From Bryobacterales bacterium (GTDB taxonomy: Bacteria; Acidobacteriota; Terriglobia; Bryobacterales; Bryobacteraceae), in contig JAUYBU010000468.1 in the NCBI GenBank assembly GCA_030693045.1, positions 1 to 35,640 on the forward strand: 35,640 bases of DNA, given 5' to 3'. The stretch's first letter is position 1; the number at the start of each line of letters is the position of its first letter. Below the pieces are notes generated by a model that made no database searches, was not told the DNA's origin, and saw nothing but the letters and a program-made list of their open reading frames with translations. This document shows positions 11,580 through 21,189 of this stretch, in pieces. Both the position numbers and the translations under genes were made by a program.

Positions 11580-12818
11580 GTGCCCGCAACCACGCACGCA
11601 ATCCTGCTCGCCGCCCTGTTGGGCGCCGGTTTCCGCCTGGATGTCGAACAACTGACCTTCGGGCCCAACAACCACTTCTTCGGCTATATCGGCCATGTAA
11701 AGAACATTCCATGGAACGGTAACGGCCGCTACATCGCCGCGCTGCGGACCGGCTTCCAGGACCACATGCCCACGCCCTCCGACGCCGCCGAAGTGGTTCT
11801 CATCGACACCCGGAGCGACAACGCAATCTCGGTCATCGACCGCAGCCGAGGCTGGAATTTCCAGCAGGGAACCATGTTCTACTGGAACCCCCGGGCGCCG
11901 GACACCGAACTGTTCTTCAATGACCGCGATCCCAAGACCAACCACGTCTTCACGGTCCTTTTCGACATCGCGAAAAAGAAGCGCATCCGCGAGTACCGCT
12001 TTGCGGACACTCCCTTCGGCAACAGCGGGGTGGCGCAGAACGGAGGCCGGTTCCTGGGCTTGAATTATGGCCGGCTGGCGCGCCTGCGTCCGGTCACCGG
12101 TTATCCGGAAGCGCACGACTGGGCCAAGGACGCCGCCGCTCCGGCCGACGACGGCATCTTCATCGTCGACGTCGAATCCGGGGCCAAGCGCCTGCTGGTT
12201 TCCTACCGCGCGCTGGCGGACCTGGTGAAGCGCCAGCGTCCGGACGTCGCGGGCAAGCAACTGTTCATCAACCACACGCTTTGGAATCGCGACGACAACC
12301 GCATTTACTTCTACCTGCGTGGCGATTTCGACGTGCCCGACAAACGTCTGGACATCCCGTGCACCATCCGGCCCGACGGAACCGCCCTCACCGCCCACAC
12401 CCTGCACATCGGTGGGCATCCGGAATGGGAGAACGGCGCGCGCATCATCGGCGCCGCCGATGGCAAGCAGATTATTTACGATGTGGACCAGCGGAAAGTG
12501 GTGGACAGCATCGGCGGGCCCGAGGTTTTCCCGAAGCCGGGCGGGGACGTGGCTTTGTCGCCGGACGGGAAGTTGCTGGCCAACGGCTACCGCGAGGGCC
12601 AGGCCAACTACTATGTCGTATTCCGCCGCGACGACGGCGCCTACGCGCGCACGCCCGGTTTTTCGCACCCCGGCCGCACGTCGGGCGATTTGCGCGTGGA
12701 CGGCTCCCCCAACTGGAACCGCACCAACGACCAGATCCTGTTTCCGGGGATTGCCAACGACGCCGGCCACACGCGCCAGCTTTTCCGGATTCGGATCGTG
12801 CCGGCGGCCGCGCGCTGA
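11580..12818 (+). CDS. Secreted beta-propeller / TolB-like (WD40-type) protein
   Basis: GTG start then signal-like VPATTHAILLAALLGAG; repeated propeller-like motifs (DGKQIIYDVDQRKVVDS, VALSPDGKLLANGY, SPNWNRTNDQILFPG). Confidence 0.7.
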   Translation: MPATTHAILLAALLGAGFRLDVEQLTFGPNNHFFGYIGHVKNIPWNGNGRYIAALRTGFQDHMPTPSDAAEVVLIDTRSDNAISVIDRSRGWNFQQGTMFYWNPRAPDTELFFNDRDPKTNHVFTVLFDIAKKKRIREYRFADTPFGNSGVAQNGGRFLGLNYGRLARLRPVTGYPEAHDWAKDAAAPADDGIFIVDVESGAKRLLVSYRALADLVKRQRPDVAGKQLFINHTLWNRDDNRIYFYLRGDFDVPDKRLDIPCTIRPDGTALTAHTLHIGGHPEWENGARIIGAADGKQIIYDVDQRKVVDSIGGPEVFPKPGGDVALSPDGKLLANGYREGQANYYVVFRRDDGAYARTPGFSHPGRTSGDLRVDGSPNWNRTNDQILFPGIANDAGHTRQLFRIRIVPAAAR

Positions 12819-12850
12819 ACCACCCGCTCGGCTAGAATGAGGGAGTCCTC

Positions 12851-14131
12851 ATGGATCAGCGAATCACGCCAGCGAAATCGGTCGGCGGCGCAGTCACGCT
12901 TCCCGGCGACAAATCCATCTCGCACCGCCTGGCGATCCTGGCGTCGATCGCCGAGGGCAAATCCCGCATCCTGAACTACTCGACCGGCGCGGACTGCCAA
13001 TCGACGCTCGGCTGCCTGCGCGCGCTGGGCGTCGAGATCGAGAAGACCGGCGACGATCTGACCATCCGGGGCCGGGGCCTGGGCGGGCTGAGAGCGCCGC
13101 TGGAGGTGCTCGACGCCGGGAATTCCGGCTCGACCATCCGGATGCTCTCGGGGGTTCTCGCGGCGCAGCCCTTCGCCAGCCGCATTGGGGGAGACGACTC
13201 GCTCTCGCGCCGCCCGATGGAGCGCATCATGCGCCCGCTGGGCGAAATGGGCGCATCGATCCGGGCGCGCGACGGCAAGTTTCCGCCGCTTGAAATCACG
13301 GGAACGCGTCTGCGGGCGATCGACTACACGCTGCCGGTGGCCAGCGCGCAGGTAAAGACCTGCGTCCTGTTCGCCGGCCTGTTCGCGCGTGGGCGCACAA
13401 CGGTTCAGGAACCGGTTCGCACGCGAGACCACAGCGAGATCGCGCTGCGCGAGTTCGGCGCGGGCATCGACGTTCAGGGGCCCTTGGTTTCGATTCAGGG
13501 CGGCGTGCCGCTGGCGGGGTGCCAGGTGCGGACGCCGGGCGATCTTTCTTCGGCCGCGTTCTTCCTGGTGGCGGCGCTGGCGACGCCCGAGGCGAACCTG
13601 GTCATTCGCGGCGTGGGATTGAACCCGACGCGTTCGGCGCTGCTCGATTTTCTGATTTCGATGGGCGGCGAGATCAGGGTTCTGAATCTGGACCAGTCCG
13701 GCGGCGAGCTGGTTGGAGACGTGCTCGCGCGCGGCTCGCGCATCCGCGGCGGCCTCATCGAAAAGGACCTCACCGCCGCGCTGATCGACGAGATTCCGGT
13801 TCTGGCCGTGCTGGGCGCCATGAGCGAAAACGGCCTCACCGTGCGCGACGCCCAGGAACTGCGCATCAAGGAGACCGACCGTATCGCCACGGTGTCGGAG
13901 AATCTCAAGCGCATGGGGATCGAGGCCGAGGTCTTCCCCGACGGGTTGCGGGTTCCGGGCCGGCAGCGGTTCCGCGCCGCGGAGGTCGAATCTTTCGGCG
14001 ACCACCGGATTGCGATGGCCTTCGCCGTCGCGGCCTTGTTTGCCGATGGCGAAACCCTCCTGCGGGGGGCCGAGGCGGCGGCTGTCTCGTACCCCGAGTT
14101 TTTCGCTACACTGCGTAACATCGCCGGTTGA
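12851..14131 (+). CDS. aroA: 3-phosphoshikimate 1-carboxyvinyltransferase (EPSP synthase)
   Basis: LPGDKSISHRLAILASIAEG, NSGSTIRMLSGVLA, RPMERIMRPLGEMGA, KETDRIATVSENLKRMG, FGDHRIAMAFAVAAL. Confidence 0.97.
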   Translation: MDQRITPAKSVGGAVTLPGDKSISHRLAILASIAEGKSRILNYSTGADCQSTLGCLRALGVEIEKTGDDLTIRGRGLGGLRAPLEVLDAGNSGSTIRMLSGVLAAQPFASRIGGDDSLSRRPMERIMRPLGEMGASIRARDGKFPPLEITGTRLRAIDYTLPVASAQVKTCVLFAGLFARGRTTVQEPVRTRDHSEIALREFGAGIDVQGPLVSIQGGVPLAGCQVRTPGDLSSAAFFLVAALATPEANLVIRGVGLNPTRSALLDFLISMGGEIRVLNLDQSGGELVGDVLARGSRIRGGLIEKDLTAALIDEIPVLAVLGAMSENGLTVRDAQELRIKETDRIATVSENLKRMGIEAEVFPDGLRVPGRQRFRAAEVESFGDHRIAMAFAVAALFADGETLLRGAEAAAVSYPEFFATLRNIAG

Positions 14132-14151
14132 ACGGGAGGCGCCTGATCGCC

Positions 14152-14802
14152 ATGGACGGGGAACGACGCGCCGACCTGACCCTTGAAGGTCTGGTCCACG
14201 ACCTCAATAACGTCTTCGAGACCATTTCGGAGGCCGCCGATCTGATTGCCGGCGACAGCCGCTCGAAGAAACTCGCCAACAGCATTCACCGCAGCGTCGC
14301 GCGCGGGGAACGCATTGTCGAGAGTTTCGTCGAAACCGCGCGCGGGTCGGTCGAGCTGGCCGGAGTGCTGAGTTGCGCGACCGAATTCGCGCGCGATTTT
14401 CTTTCGACCGGGCGATCGCCGGAAGTCGAATTCGACCTCCAGTTGGAACCCGGCCTCCGTCTCAAGGGTTTGCCGGGGGCGTGGGAACGAGTGTTCGTCA
14501 ACCTGTTCCTCAACGCCGCTCAAGCGATGAAGCAGGGCGGCACGATTCAGGTGCGCGCACGGCTGGCCGGCGGGGGAGTCGAGATCGTCGTCGCCGACCA
14601 GGGACCGGGCATCCCGCCCGAGATTCTGCCCGAGATCTTCAAACCGCACTTCTCGACCAAGTCGTCGCGGCGCTCGGCCTTCAAGGGGCTCGGGCTGCAC
14701 ATCGTCGAGTCGGTGGTTTCGCAGAACGGCGGCGCCGTGGCCGCCGCCAATCGCCCGGATGCCGCGGGCGCGGAATTCACCATCCGGCTGCCGGAGGGGT
14801 AA
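14152..14802 (+). CDS. Small cytosolic sensor histidine kinase (HisKA-like plus HATPase); alternative TTG start at 14128
   Basis: LEGLVHDLNNVFETISEAADLI (H-box like); NLFLNAAQAMKQGG, VADQGPGIPPEILPEIFKPHFSTKS, GLGLHIVESVVSQNGGAV (N, G1, F, G2 boxes). Confidence 0.9.
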   Translation: MDGERRADLTLEGLVHDLNNVFETISEAADLIAGDSRSKKLANSIHRSVARGERIVESFVETARGSVELAGVLSCATEFARDFLSTGRSPEVEFDLQLEPGLRLKGLPGAWERVFVNLFLNAAQAMKQGGTIQVRARLAGGGVEIVVADQGPGIPPEILPEIFKPHFSTKSSRRSAFKGLGLHIVESVVSQNGGAVAAANRPDAAGAEFTIRLPEG

Positions 14803-14807
14803 AACCT

Positions 14808-15287
14808 TCAGGCGGTTATTTTGAGAGCCACCTCCACGGAGGCGCGGCGCATGGTATGCGCCACCCCGCGCTGGCGCCAGTGAAGCCACGCGGCGCCGAT
14901 AACGCGGACAACCTCCGCGCGATCGAACGGTTTAGCAAGCACGTCGTAGCCGCCCAGGTTGAGCACTTCGGCCCACAGGTGCTCGTCGGCCTGGTGCGAC
15001 GTAACGATAAGCAGCGGTTCGTCGGAGCGTTGCGCGAAGCGGTTCAATAAGCTCTTCCAGCTTCCGTCCGGCAGAGCGCACTCGCACACCACCACCGGAA
15101 TTCGATTGGATTCGAGGATCTCGAAGGCTTCACGGCATGAACGCGCCGACAATATCCGCCACTTGGAGTGGCGTAAAATCTGATCCAGGCAGCCATGATC
15201 CGCTTCGGAATCGCTGACCACCAGCACGGTGACTGCTCTTTCGGGCGGCGGCGCGCCAGGGTAGAGACAGGCAGGATCCGTCATCAT
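14808..15287 (-). CDS. Degenerate receiver-domain protein (pseudo-receiver)
   Basis: VTVLVVSDSEADHGCLDQIL..IPVVVCECALPDGSWKSLL..PLLIVTSHQADEHLWAEVLNLGGYDVLAKPFDRAEVVRVI; CheY-like fold with acceptor Asp position apparently Glu. Confidence 0.85.
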   Translation of the reverse strand: MMTDPACLYPGAPPPERAVTVLVVSDSEADHGCLDQILRHSKWRILSARSCREAFEILESNRIPVVVCECALPDGSWKSLLNRFAQRSDEPLLIVTSHQADEHLWAEVLNLGGYDVLAKPFDRAEVVRVIGAAWLHWRQRGVAHTMRRASVEVALKITA

Positions 15288-15366
15288 CCTACCTCCTGCT
15301 CAAGCTGCCCTTATCATGCGCCGCGGCGCACGCCGTGTCAAGTAAAATTCAGCGGGATTCCTGGGA

Positions 15367-16398
15367 TCAGCTTTGCGGCGAGCGCTGCTTGGCCTGCTCG
15401 ATGGCGATGTGATTTACGTGCGCCAGGGCCTTGGCGCCCGAGGCTCCTTCGATGGCCTTGACGGCGATATCCTGCACCTGCTGCTTGGCCTCGGCGATTT
15501 GCTTTTGAAGCTCGGCAAGCTGGGCCGACTGGCTGGCGATGGTTTCTTCCAGCGTCCGGATCCGGAGTTCCGCCAGGCGTTTATCCGACTCGCCGTCCTT
15601 CTTCAGCATCAGCATCTGCTGCTCGAACCGCAGCTCGGTGTCTTTGGTGGCTTGTTTAGCGGCCTGGTCCGTCTCCTTTTGGAGCCGCGCCGGGAACTGC
15701 TCGGCTTCCTTCTTGAGCCGGAGGAACTCCTCCTCCCTCTCCTTGAGCGCCGCCTCGCGCTGATGCCAGCTCTTTTCGAGGGCTTCCTGCTTCTCCTGGT
15801 TCTTCTTCTCCAGCAGCCGCATTTCCTCGTCGTACTTGTCCTGGGCCTTCTTGCGCTCGAGCGTCTTTTTGTATTCGTAGTCGTCGATTTCGCGCTGACG
15901 TTGTTTCTTCAGGGCATCCTCGAGATCCTTTCGCTCGCGCTCGGCGGTCTCGGTCTCCTGTTCCCAGGCCGCGCGCTGCCCGGCGATTTCGGCGTCCAGC
16001 CGATCCTTCTCGCGGGAGTAGTCCTGGACCAGTTCATCCAGGGCGGTGGCCGCCAGGTCGATCTTGTGGAGCCGCTGCAGTTCGGCGCGCTCGAGTTCGA
16101 CCGCGGCGCGCGCGATGGCCAGGCCGTTCACCTCCTGCACCAGCCTTTCGGAGATGTCCGCCAGCGCCCGGGAGATTTCCAGCCCCAGGCCGCTAAGCTT
16201 CTGAACCACGGCTTCGACGGAAGCGCCCTCGACCGCCTCGCGAATCTCGGCTTCCCGCTGCTGTTCGAGTTCGGCGGCCTTGGCGCCGCCGGTTTCCCGC
16301 GCGGCCGCGACTTCCTTGCGGATTCCGGCGAATTCCTCCTGCACCTGCGCCTTGGAGCGAACCGGCCGCCCCGGCGGTTTCTTGGATGTGGTTGCCAT
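15367..16398 (-). CDS. Long coiled-coil protein, unknown function
   Basis: MATTSKKPPGRPVRSKAQVQEEF.. then extended heptad-rich E/K/Q segments (DYEYKKTLERKKAQDKYDEEMRLLEKKNQEKQEALEKSW). Confidence 0.8.
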   Translation of the reverse strand: MATTSKKPPGRPVRSKAQVQEEFAGIRKEVAAARETGGAKAAELEQQREAEIREAVEGASVEAVVQKLSGLGLEISRALADISERLVQEVNGLAIARAAVELERAELQRLHKIDLAATALDELVQDYSREKDRLDAEIAGQRAAWEQETETAERERKDLEDALKKQRQREIDDYEYKKTLERKKAQDKYDEEMRLLEKKNQEKQEALEKSWHQREAALKEREEEFLRLKKEAEQFPARLQKETDQAAKQATKDTELRFEQQMLMLKKDGESDKRLAELRIRTLEETIASQSAQLAELQKQIAEAKQQVQDIAVKAIEGASGAKALAHVNHIAIEQAKQRSPQS

Positions 16399-16471
16399 GC
16401 TCACAGTATGCCTCAGGTTGTGTCGCGGCGGCGGGTGCGCTATCTTTGCCCACATGGACCGGGGAGGGCTC

Positions 16472-18025
16472 ATGAAGCTGCGGGCTGGATTGATTGTCCT
16501 GTCTGTTGCGGTGGTTGCGGCGGCCCAGACGCCGCCCGTGGACACGCTGAAGCAGGCCGCCGTCGAGATGGCGGATGGCCGCCGGCAACTGACGCAGCGG
16601 ATTGTCGACTCGCTGTTCAGTTTCAGCGAACTGGGTTATCAGGAATACGAGTCGTCGGCCTACCTTTGCGCGCTGCTCGAAAAGGAAGGGTTTCAGGTCA
16701 CCCGCGGCGTGGCCGGCCTGCCCACGGCGTTCGTGGCCAGTTGGGGATCGGGCAAGCCGGTGATCGGCTTCATGACCGATATCGACGGGTTGCCGTCGAC
16801 GTCGCAGAAGCCCGGCGTGCCGCGCCAGGAGCCGCTGATCGCCGATGGCCCGGGCCACGGCGAAGGCCACAACACGGGCATGGGCGTGAACGTCACCGCG
16901 GCCATCGTGGTGAAGGAATTGATGAAGAAGCACGGCATCCCGGGAACCATCCGGGTTTATCCGGGCATCGCCGAGGAACTCATCGGCAGCCGCACCTACA
17001 TGGTAAACGCCGGGCTGTTCCGGGATCTCGACGTGATGCTGTCGAGCCACGTCTCGGCCGACTTCAGCACCGGCTTCGGCGGACCGTCGGGCACCGGATT
17101 GATCTCGACCATGTACACCTTCCACGGCCGCAGCGCGCACGCCGGCGCCTCGCCCTGGAGCGGGCGCAGCGCGCTGGACGCGGTGGAGTTGATGAACGCC
17201 GGCTGGAACTACCGCCGCGAGCACCTCAATCCGCAACATCGCTCGCATTACGTAATCGTGAACGGCGGCGAGCAGCCCAACGTGGTGCCCCCGCTGGCCA
17301 CCGTCTGGTACTACTTCCGCGAATGGGACTACGAGGCCATCGTGAACCTGCACGAAATCGGAACCAAGATCGCCCGCGCCGCCGCCGAAATGACCGACAC
17401 CACCATGAGCGAGCGTATGCTGGCCTCGGCCTGGCCCGGGCACTTCAACAAACCGATGGCCGAGGCGCTCGACGCCAACATCCAGCGCGTCGGGATGCCG
17501 GCCTGGTCGGAAGCCGATCAAAAGCTGGCGCGCGCGGCGCAGCGCGAGTTGAAGGCCAAGACCGACGGACTCAAGACCGAGGTCGGTAAGCTGAAAGAGG
17601 CCCAGCGCGGCGACAGCTACGGCTCCGACGACATCGCCGAGGTCTCCTGGAACCTGCCCACGGTGGTGCTGCGCTACCCGTGCAATATCCCCGGCATGAC
17701 TGGCCACCACTGGTCCAGCGGCATCGCCGTGGCGACGCCCATCGCCCATCAGGGCGCCACTGCCGGCGCCAAGGTGCACGCGCTCACCGCGCTCGATCTG
17801 TTGCTGAAGCCCGAATTGCTGGCCGCCGCCAAAGCTTACTTCGCCGAGCAGACCAAGACCGTCAAGTGGAAATCGCTGATCCCGACCGACACGAAACCGC
17901 CGATCGACCTAAACCGCGAGAAGATGGAGCGCCTCCGCCCGCAGCTTCAAAAACTCCGCTACGACGAGTCGAAGTACCCGACCTACCTGGAGCAACTGGG
18001 CGTCAAGTACCCGCCGCAGGAGTGA
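16472..18025 (+). CDS. M20 family metallopeptidase / amidohydrolase (AbgB-like), exported
   Basis: Signal peptide MKLRAGLIVLSVAVVAAAQ; FSELGYQEYESSAYLCALLEKEGF, GFMTDIDGLP, GPGHGEGHNTGMG, EELIGSRTYMVNAGLF, FHGRSAHAGASPWSGRSALDAVELMN. Confidence 0.9.
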   Translation: MKLRAGLIVLSVAVVAAAQTPPVDTLKQAAVEMADGRRQLTQRIVDSLFSFSELGYQEYESSAYLCALLEKEGFQVTRGVAGLPTAFVASWGSGKPVIGFMTDIDGLPSTSQKPGVPRQEPLIADGPGHGEGHNTGMGVNVTAAIVVKELMKKHGIPGTIRVYPGIAEELIGSRTYMVNAGLFRDLDVMLSSHVSADFSTGFGGPSGTGLISTMYTFHGRSAHAGASPWSGRSALDAVELMNAGWNYRREHLNPQHRSHYVIVNGGEQPNVVPPLATVWYYFREWDYEAIVNLHEIGTKIARAAAEMTDTTMSERMLASAWPGHFNKPMAEALDANIQRVGMPAWSEADQKLARAAQRELKAKTDGLKTEVGKLKEAQRGDSYGSDDIAEVSWNLPTVVLRYPCNIPGMTGHHWSSGIAVATPIAHQGATAGAKVHALTALDLLLKPELLAAAKAYFAEQTKTVKWKSLIPTDTKPPIDLNREKMERLRPQLQKLRYDESKYPTYLEQLGVKYPPQE

Positions 18026-18320
18026 CGAGCGGGACCGGGGGGCGCCCTGGGGCTGGCCTGTCAGTGCCAACATGCCGAAGAGGCGTTGCGGATGCAGGAT
18101 CTCGCCTTCCGGCAGCAGGTTGCCGGGAATTGCGGCGATGCCGCACCGTGCCACCTCCGAACCAGAGCGTCTGAAGCGCCATCACACTTCCGGGAGATGA
18201 GCCGATAAGCTAGACCGGAGCGTCCTGTAGCCACAGGAATGCATCTATGGGGCTGAACGACCTTCTCCGCAACACTCACTCGGCGTCGACGTCGGCCGTC
18301 ACCGGGGGAATATATCGAGC

Positions 18321-18824
18321 ATGAAACCCGGGCGGAACGATGTTTGTCCGCGCGGCAGCGGACGCAAGTACAAGAAGTGCTGTGAGGCCAAGGATGCGCA
18401 ATCGCGGGGCGGGCGGGCGCCGGGCCTGGTGTTTGCACAGGCTTTGCAGGAGCATCAGCAGGGCCGGCTGGAAGAGGCCGAGCGCCTGATTGGCGTGCGC
18501 ATCCATGCCTGGGACGACATGGACCTCAAGAACGACCAGGAGGGGCTCGCTGCGTCGATCCCGGCGCTGGATCTGGTTCTGTCGGCGATCACGGCGGTGG
18601 CCCAGATGGCTGGGGCGGTGGGGGCGCCGGCCTGGGTTCTGTCGCGCCTCGCCGACCAGGGCTGCTGGGGACTGGGAACCGGCCATTGTCCCTGGCACCC
18701 CAGTCCGCGGGCCTTCTCCCGCGGAGCGACCGACGGTTGGGAGCCGGTGCTTGAAAGCGTGGCTTCCGAACTGAGGCTGCTGGTAAGCGCGGGATCGGCT
18801 CCCGTTGAAGCGCTCCTCCAATGA
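18321..18824 (+). CDS. SEC-C metal-binding motif protein
   Basis: N-terminal MKPGRNDVCPRGSGRKYKKCCEAK matches SEC-C motif (GRNDxCPCGSGKKYKKCC; first Cys pair partially altered). Confidence 0.85.
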   Translation: MKPGRNDVCPRGSGRKYKKCCEAKDAQSRGGRAPGLVFAQALQEHQQGRLEEAERLIGVRIHAWDDMDLKNDQEGLAASIPALDLVLSAITAVAQMAGAVGAPAWVLSRLADQGCWGLGTGHCPWHPSPRAFSRGATDGWEPVLESVASELRLLVSAGSAPVEALLQ

Positions 18825-20209
18825 GAGTATTACTCGTAATTTACGACAACGAATCCTATATCAGCTCTCTCCCGTTAGGGGCTGCCTACATTGCGTCGGC
18901 ATTGCGCAACGCCGGGCATCAGGTGTGTGTCTATAACCAGGACGTGCACCACTACCCGGATGAGCATCTCACTCAATACCTGGATGCCAACCAGTTCGAC
19001 GTTGTCGGACTGGGAGTGATCGCGGGGTATTTTCAGTACCGCAGGCTGCTGGGTATCTCGGCCGCCATTAACGCATCCAAACAGCGGCCGTTCTATGTTC
19101 TTGGCGGGCATGGACCATCGCCGGATCCGGCCTATTTTCTCCGCAAGACGCAGGCAGACGCCCTGGTCCTTGGCGAGGGTGAGGAGACGCTGGTCGAACT
19201 CCTTGGCGCTTTGGCCGCGCGGACTTCGCTGACTGAAGTGAAAGGCCTGGCGTATAGAGATGGCAGCCGCGTCGTGGTTAATCTCAGGCGCCCGCTCATC
19301 GCGGACATCGACAAGATTGCCTGGCCCGCCTACGACCTGTTCCTCATGCAATACTACCGTCTGGGGCGTCTGCCACATACGGGGAACACCGATTTCCTGA
19401 TACCGGTCCTGAGCGGACGCGGGTGTACTTTCAAGTGCACCTTCTGCTATCGCATGGATGAAGGCTTCAGGCCCAGAAGCGGCGACGGCATCGTCGAGGA
19501 AGTGCGGTTCCTGAAACAAGATTACGGCATCACCTACATCGACTTCGCCGACGAACTGCTGATGTCCTCGGTCGACCGCACCACGGCGCTGTGTGAAGCG
19601 TTCCTGGAAGCGGCACTCGGCGTCAAGTGGGCCTGCAACGGCCGTCTGAACTACGCCCGCAAGCCGCTTCTCGAACTGATGAAGCGCGCCGGTTGCGTCT
19701 TCATCAACTATGGAGTCGAGTCGATGGATGACCGTGTACTGAGGAACATGAAGAAGAGTCTGTGCACCGCGCAGATCGTCGAGGGCGTGGAAGCGACTCT
19801 CGCGGCGAGGATCAGCCCCGGGCTGAACATGATTTTCGGGAACCTGGGCGATAACCTCGAGACGCTGCGAAAGAGTGTCGAGTTTCTGCTGAAGTATGAC
19901 GATTTGGCGCAACTCCGTACGATACGACCGGTCACTCCGTACCCGGGGTCGGAACTTTACCGCCATGCGGTCGATTCCGGGCTGCTGGAGGGCTGTGAGG
20001 ATTTCTACGAGAGAAAACACACTAATTCGGATCTCTTGGCTGTGAACTTCACCCAGTTGAGCGATGCGGAGTTCCACCGCGCTCTGCTCGACGCGAACAC
20101 GATTCTGCTCAAGAATCAGTTCCAGAAGAGACTCGCTGCGACGATCGGGGACGCCACGCGACTGTACCTGCAGGGCGACGCAACTTTCCGCGGATTTCGG
20201 GCCGTGTGA
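18821..20209 (+). CDS. B12-binding-domain radical SAM protein
   Basis: N-term MRVLLVIYDNESYISSLPLGAAYIASALRNAGHQV (cobalamin-binding fold), LGGHGPSPDP, LGEGEETLVELLGAL; radical SAM CxxxCxxC as GRGCTFKCTFCYR. ATGA overlap with SEC-C gene. Confidence 0.94.
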   Translation: MRVLLVIYDNESYISSLPLGAAYIASALRNAGHQVCVYNQDVHHYPDEHLTQYLDANQFDVVGLGVIAGYFQYRRLLGISAAINASKQRPFYVLGGHGPSPDPAYFLRKTQADALVLGEGEETLVELLGALAARTSLTEVKGLAYRDGSRVVVNLRRPLIADIDKIAWPAYDLFLMQYYRLGRLPHTGNTDFLIPVLSGRGCTFKCTFCYRMDEGFRPRSGDGIVEEVRFLKQDYGITYIDFADELLMSSVDRTTALCEAFLEAALGVKWACNGRLNYARKPLLELMKRAGCVFINYGVESMDDRVLRNMKKSLCTAQIVEGVEATLAARISPGLNMIFGNLGDNLETLRKSVEFLLKYDDLAQLRTIRPVTPYPGSELYRHAVDSGLLEGCEDFYERKHTNSDLLAVNFTQLSDAEFHRALLDANTILLKNQFQKRLAATIGDATRLYLQGDATFRGFRAV

Positions 20210-20376
20210 TTGCGACTCAGTCGCCCGCCAGCGGCTTCGCTTCGTCACGGTTGCCGCTGGGGCTGGCGGTGTGATTGCGGCTCACTCGCCGGCCAGCGGC
20301 TTCGCTTCGTCACGGTTGCCGCTGAGGCTGGCGGTGTGACTGCGGCTCACTCGCCGGCCAGCGACTTCCGGGCGTA
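20207..20376. repeat. 65-bp tandem direct repeat, two full copies plus a partial third, between convergent genes
   Basis: tgattgcg(a/g)ctca(g/c)tcgcc(c/g)gccagcggcttcgcttcgtcacggttgccgctg(g/a)ggctggcggtg at 20207 and 20272 (4 differences); third copy starts 20337 and decays after ccagcg. Confidence 0.9.
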
Positions 20377-21189
20377 GACCGTGATCACGCTTCTGAAAAA
20401 TGGGGGTGAGAGCCTCTCGCCCAAAGAGTCGATGATGAATCGAACGGCATCCCGCCAGAGTCGTTCGTATGGCGTTCCGAGGTAGGGGTAGCGAACATGC
20501 AGGATTTCGAGTCCGTTCTTCCGGCAGTATCGTGAGAGCGTGGAGCGGGAAAAGTAATAGATGTGCCCGCAGGGATCGACAAGCCTGAATCTCTCTCTGA
20601 AAACGATTCCACAGGGGCCGCCGATATTCGGGACTGTGCTCAATACCAGCCAACCGCCTGGTTTGAGAATGCGACGCGCAGCCTCGAGTTCTCGCTGTGG
20701 GTCCGGGATGTGCTCGAATACACCTCTGAAGTGCACGACGTCGTAAGAGTCATCCTCTAAGCGCACCGAGTGCAGGTCGCCCGCCTGAATATCAACGCCA
20801 AATCTCCGTCGTCCGTAGGATGCGGCCTCCTCCGAGAATTCGATGCCGTGCTTCTCAAACGTGGCGGGCAGGTAGGTCAGAAAGCGCCCGTAAGCGCAAC
20901 CGACGTCAAGAAACCGACCGGACTCGCCCACAATTTGGACCATCTCCTGGATGTCGCGCTCGTACATGCGCCCCCTGACCGGGTCGTCGTCGTAGCCGGA
21001 ATGGTACTCCCCCTTGTAGTACTCCACCCTCTGCTCTGCGTCAAGGCGAGGGTTTGTATAGATCAGCGAACAACTACGGCATTGCACGATGGAGAAGCCA
21101 TTCTTTGTCGCCCAAAGCCGCGTGTCACTGCCACCACAAAGGTTACAGGCGACGACTTCGCGCGGTGTCAGGTCGGGATAACCGCTCAT
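20347..21189 (-). CDS. Class I SAM-dependent methyltransferase with N-terminal zinc-ribbon-like Cys motif
   Basis: VVACNLCGGSDTRLWATKNGFSIVQCRSCSLIYTNPR; GRFLDVGCAYGRFL; DSYDVVHFRGVFEHIPDPQRELEAARRILKPGGWLVLSTVP. Confidence 0.92.
   Translation of the reverse strand: MSGYPDLTPREVVACNLCGGSDTRLWATKNGFSIVQCRSCSLIYTNPRLDAEQRVEYYKGEYHSGYDDDPVRGRMYERDIQEMVQIVGESGRFLDVGCAYGRFLTYLPATFEKHGIEFSEEAASYGRRRFGVDIQAGDLHSVRLEDDSYDVVHFRGVFEHIPDPQRELEAARRILKPGGWLVLSTVPNIGGPCGIVFRERFRLVDPCGHIYYFSRSTLSRYCRKNGLEILHVRYPYLGTPYERLWRDAVRFIIDSLGERLSPPFFRSVITVYARKSLAGE

Noticed and set aside
15373-17589. 738-aa plus ORF antisense to the coiled-coil gene
   Set aside because: L/F/G-rich shadow of the reverse-strand coiled-coil codons, then out-of-frame over the M20 peptidase.
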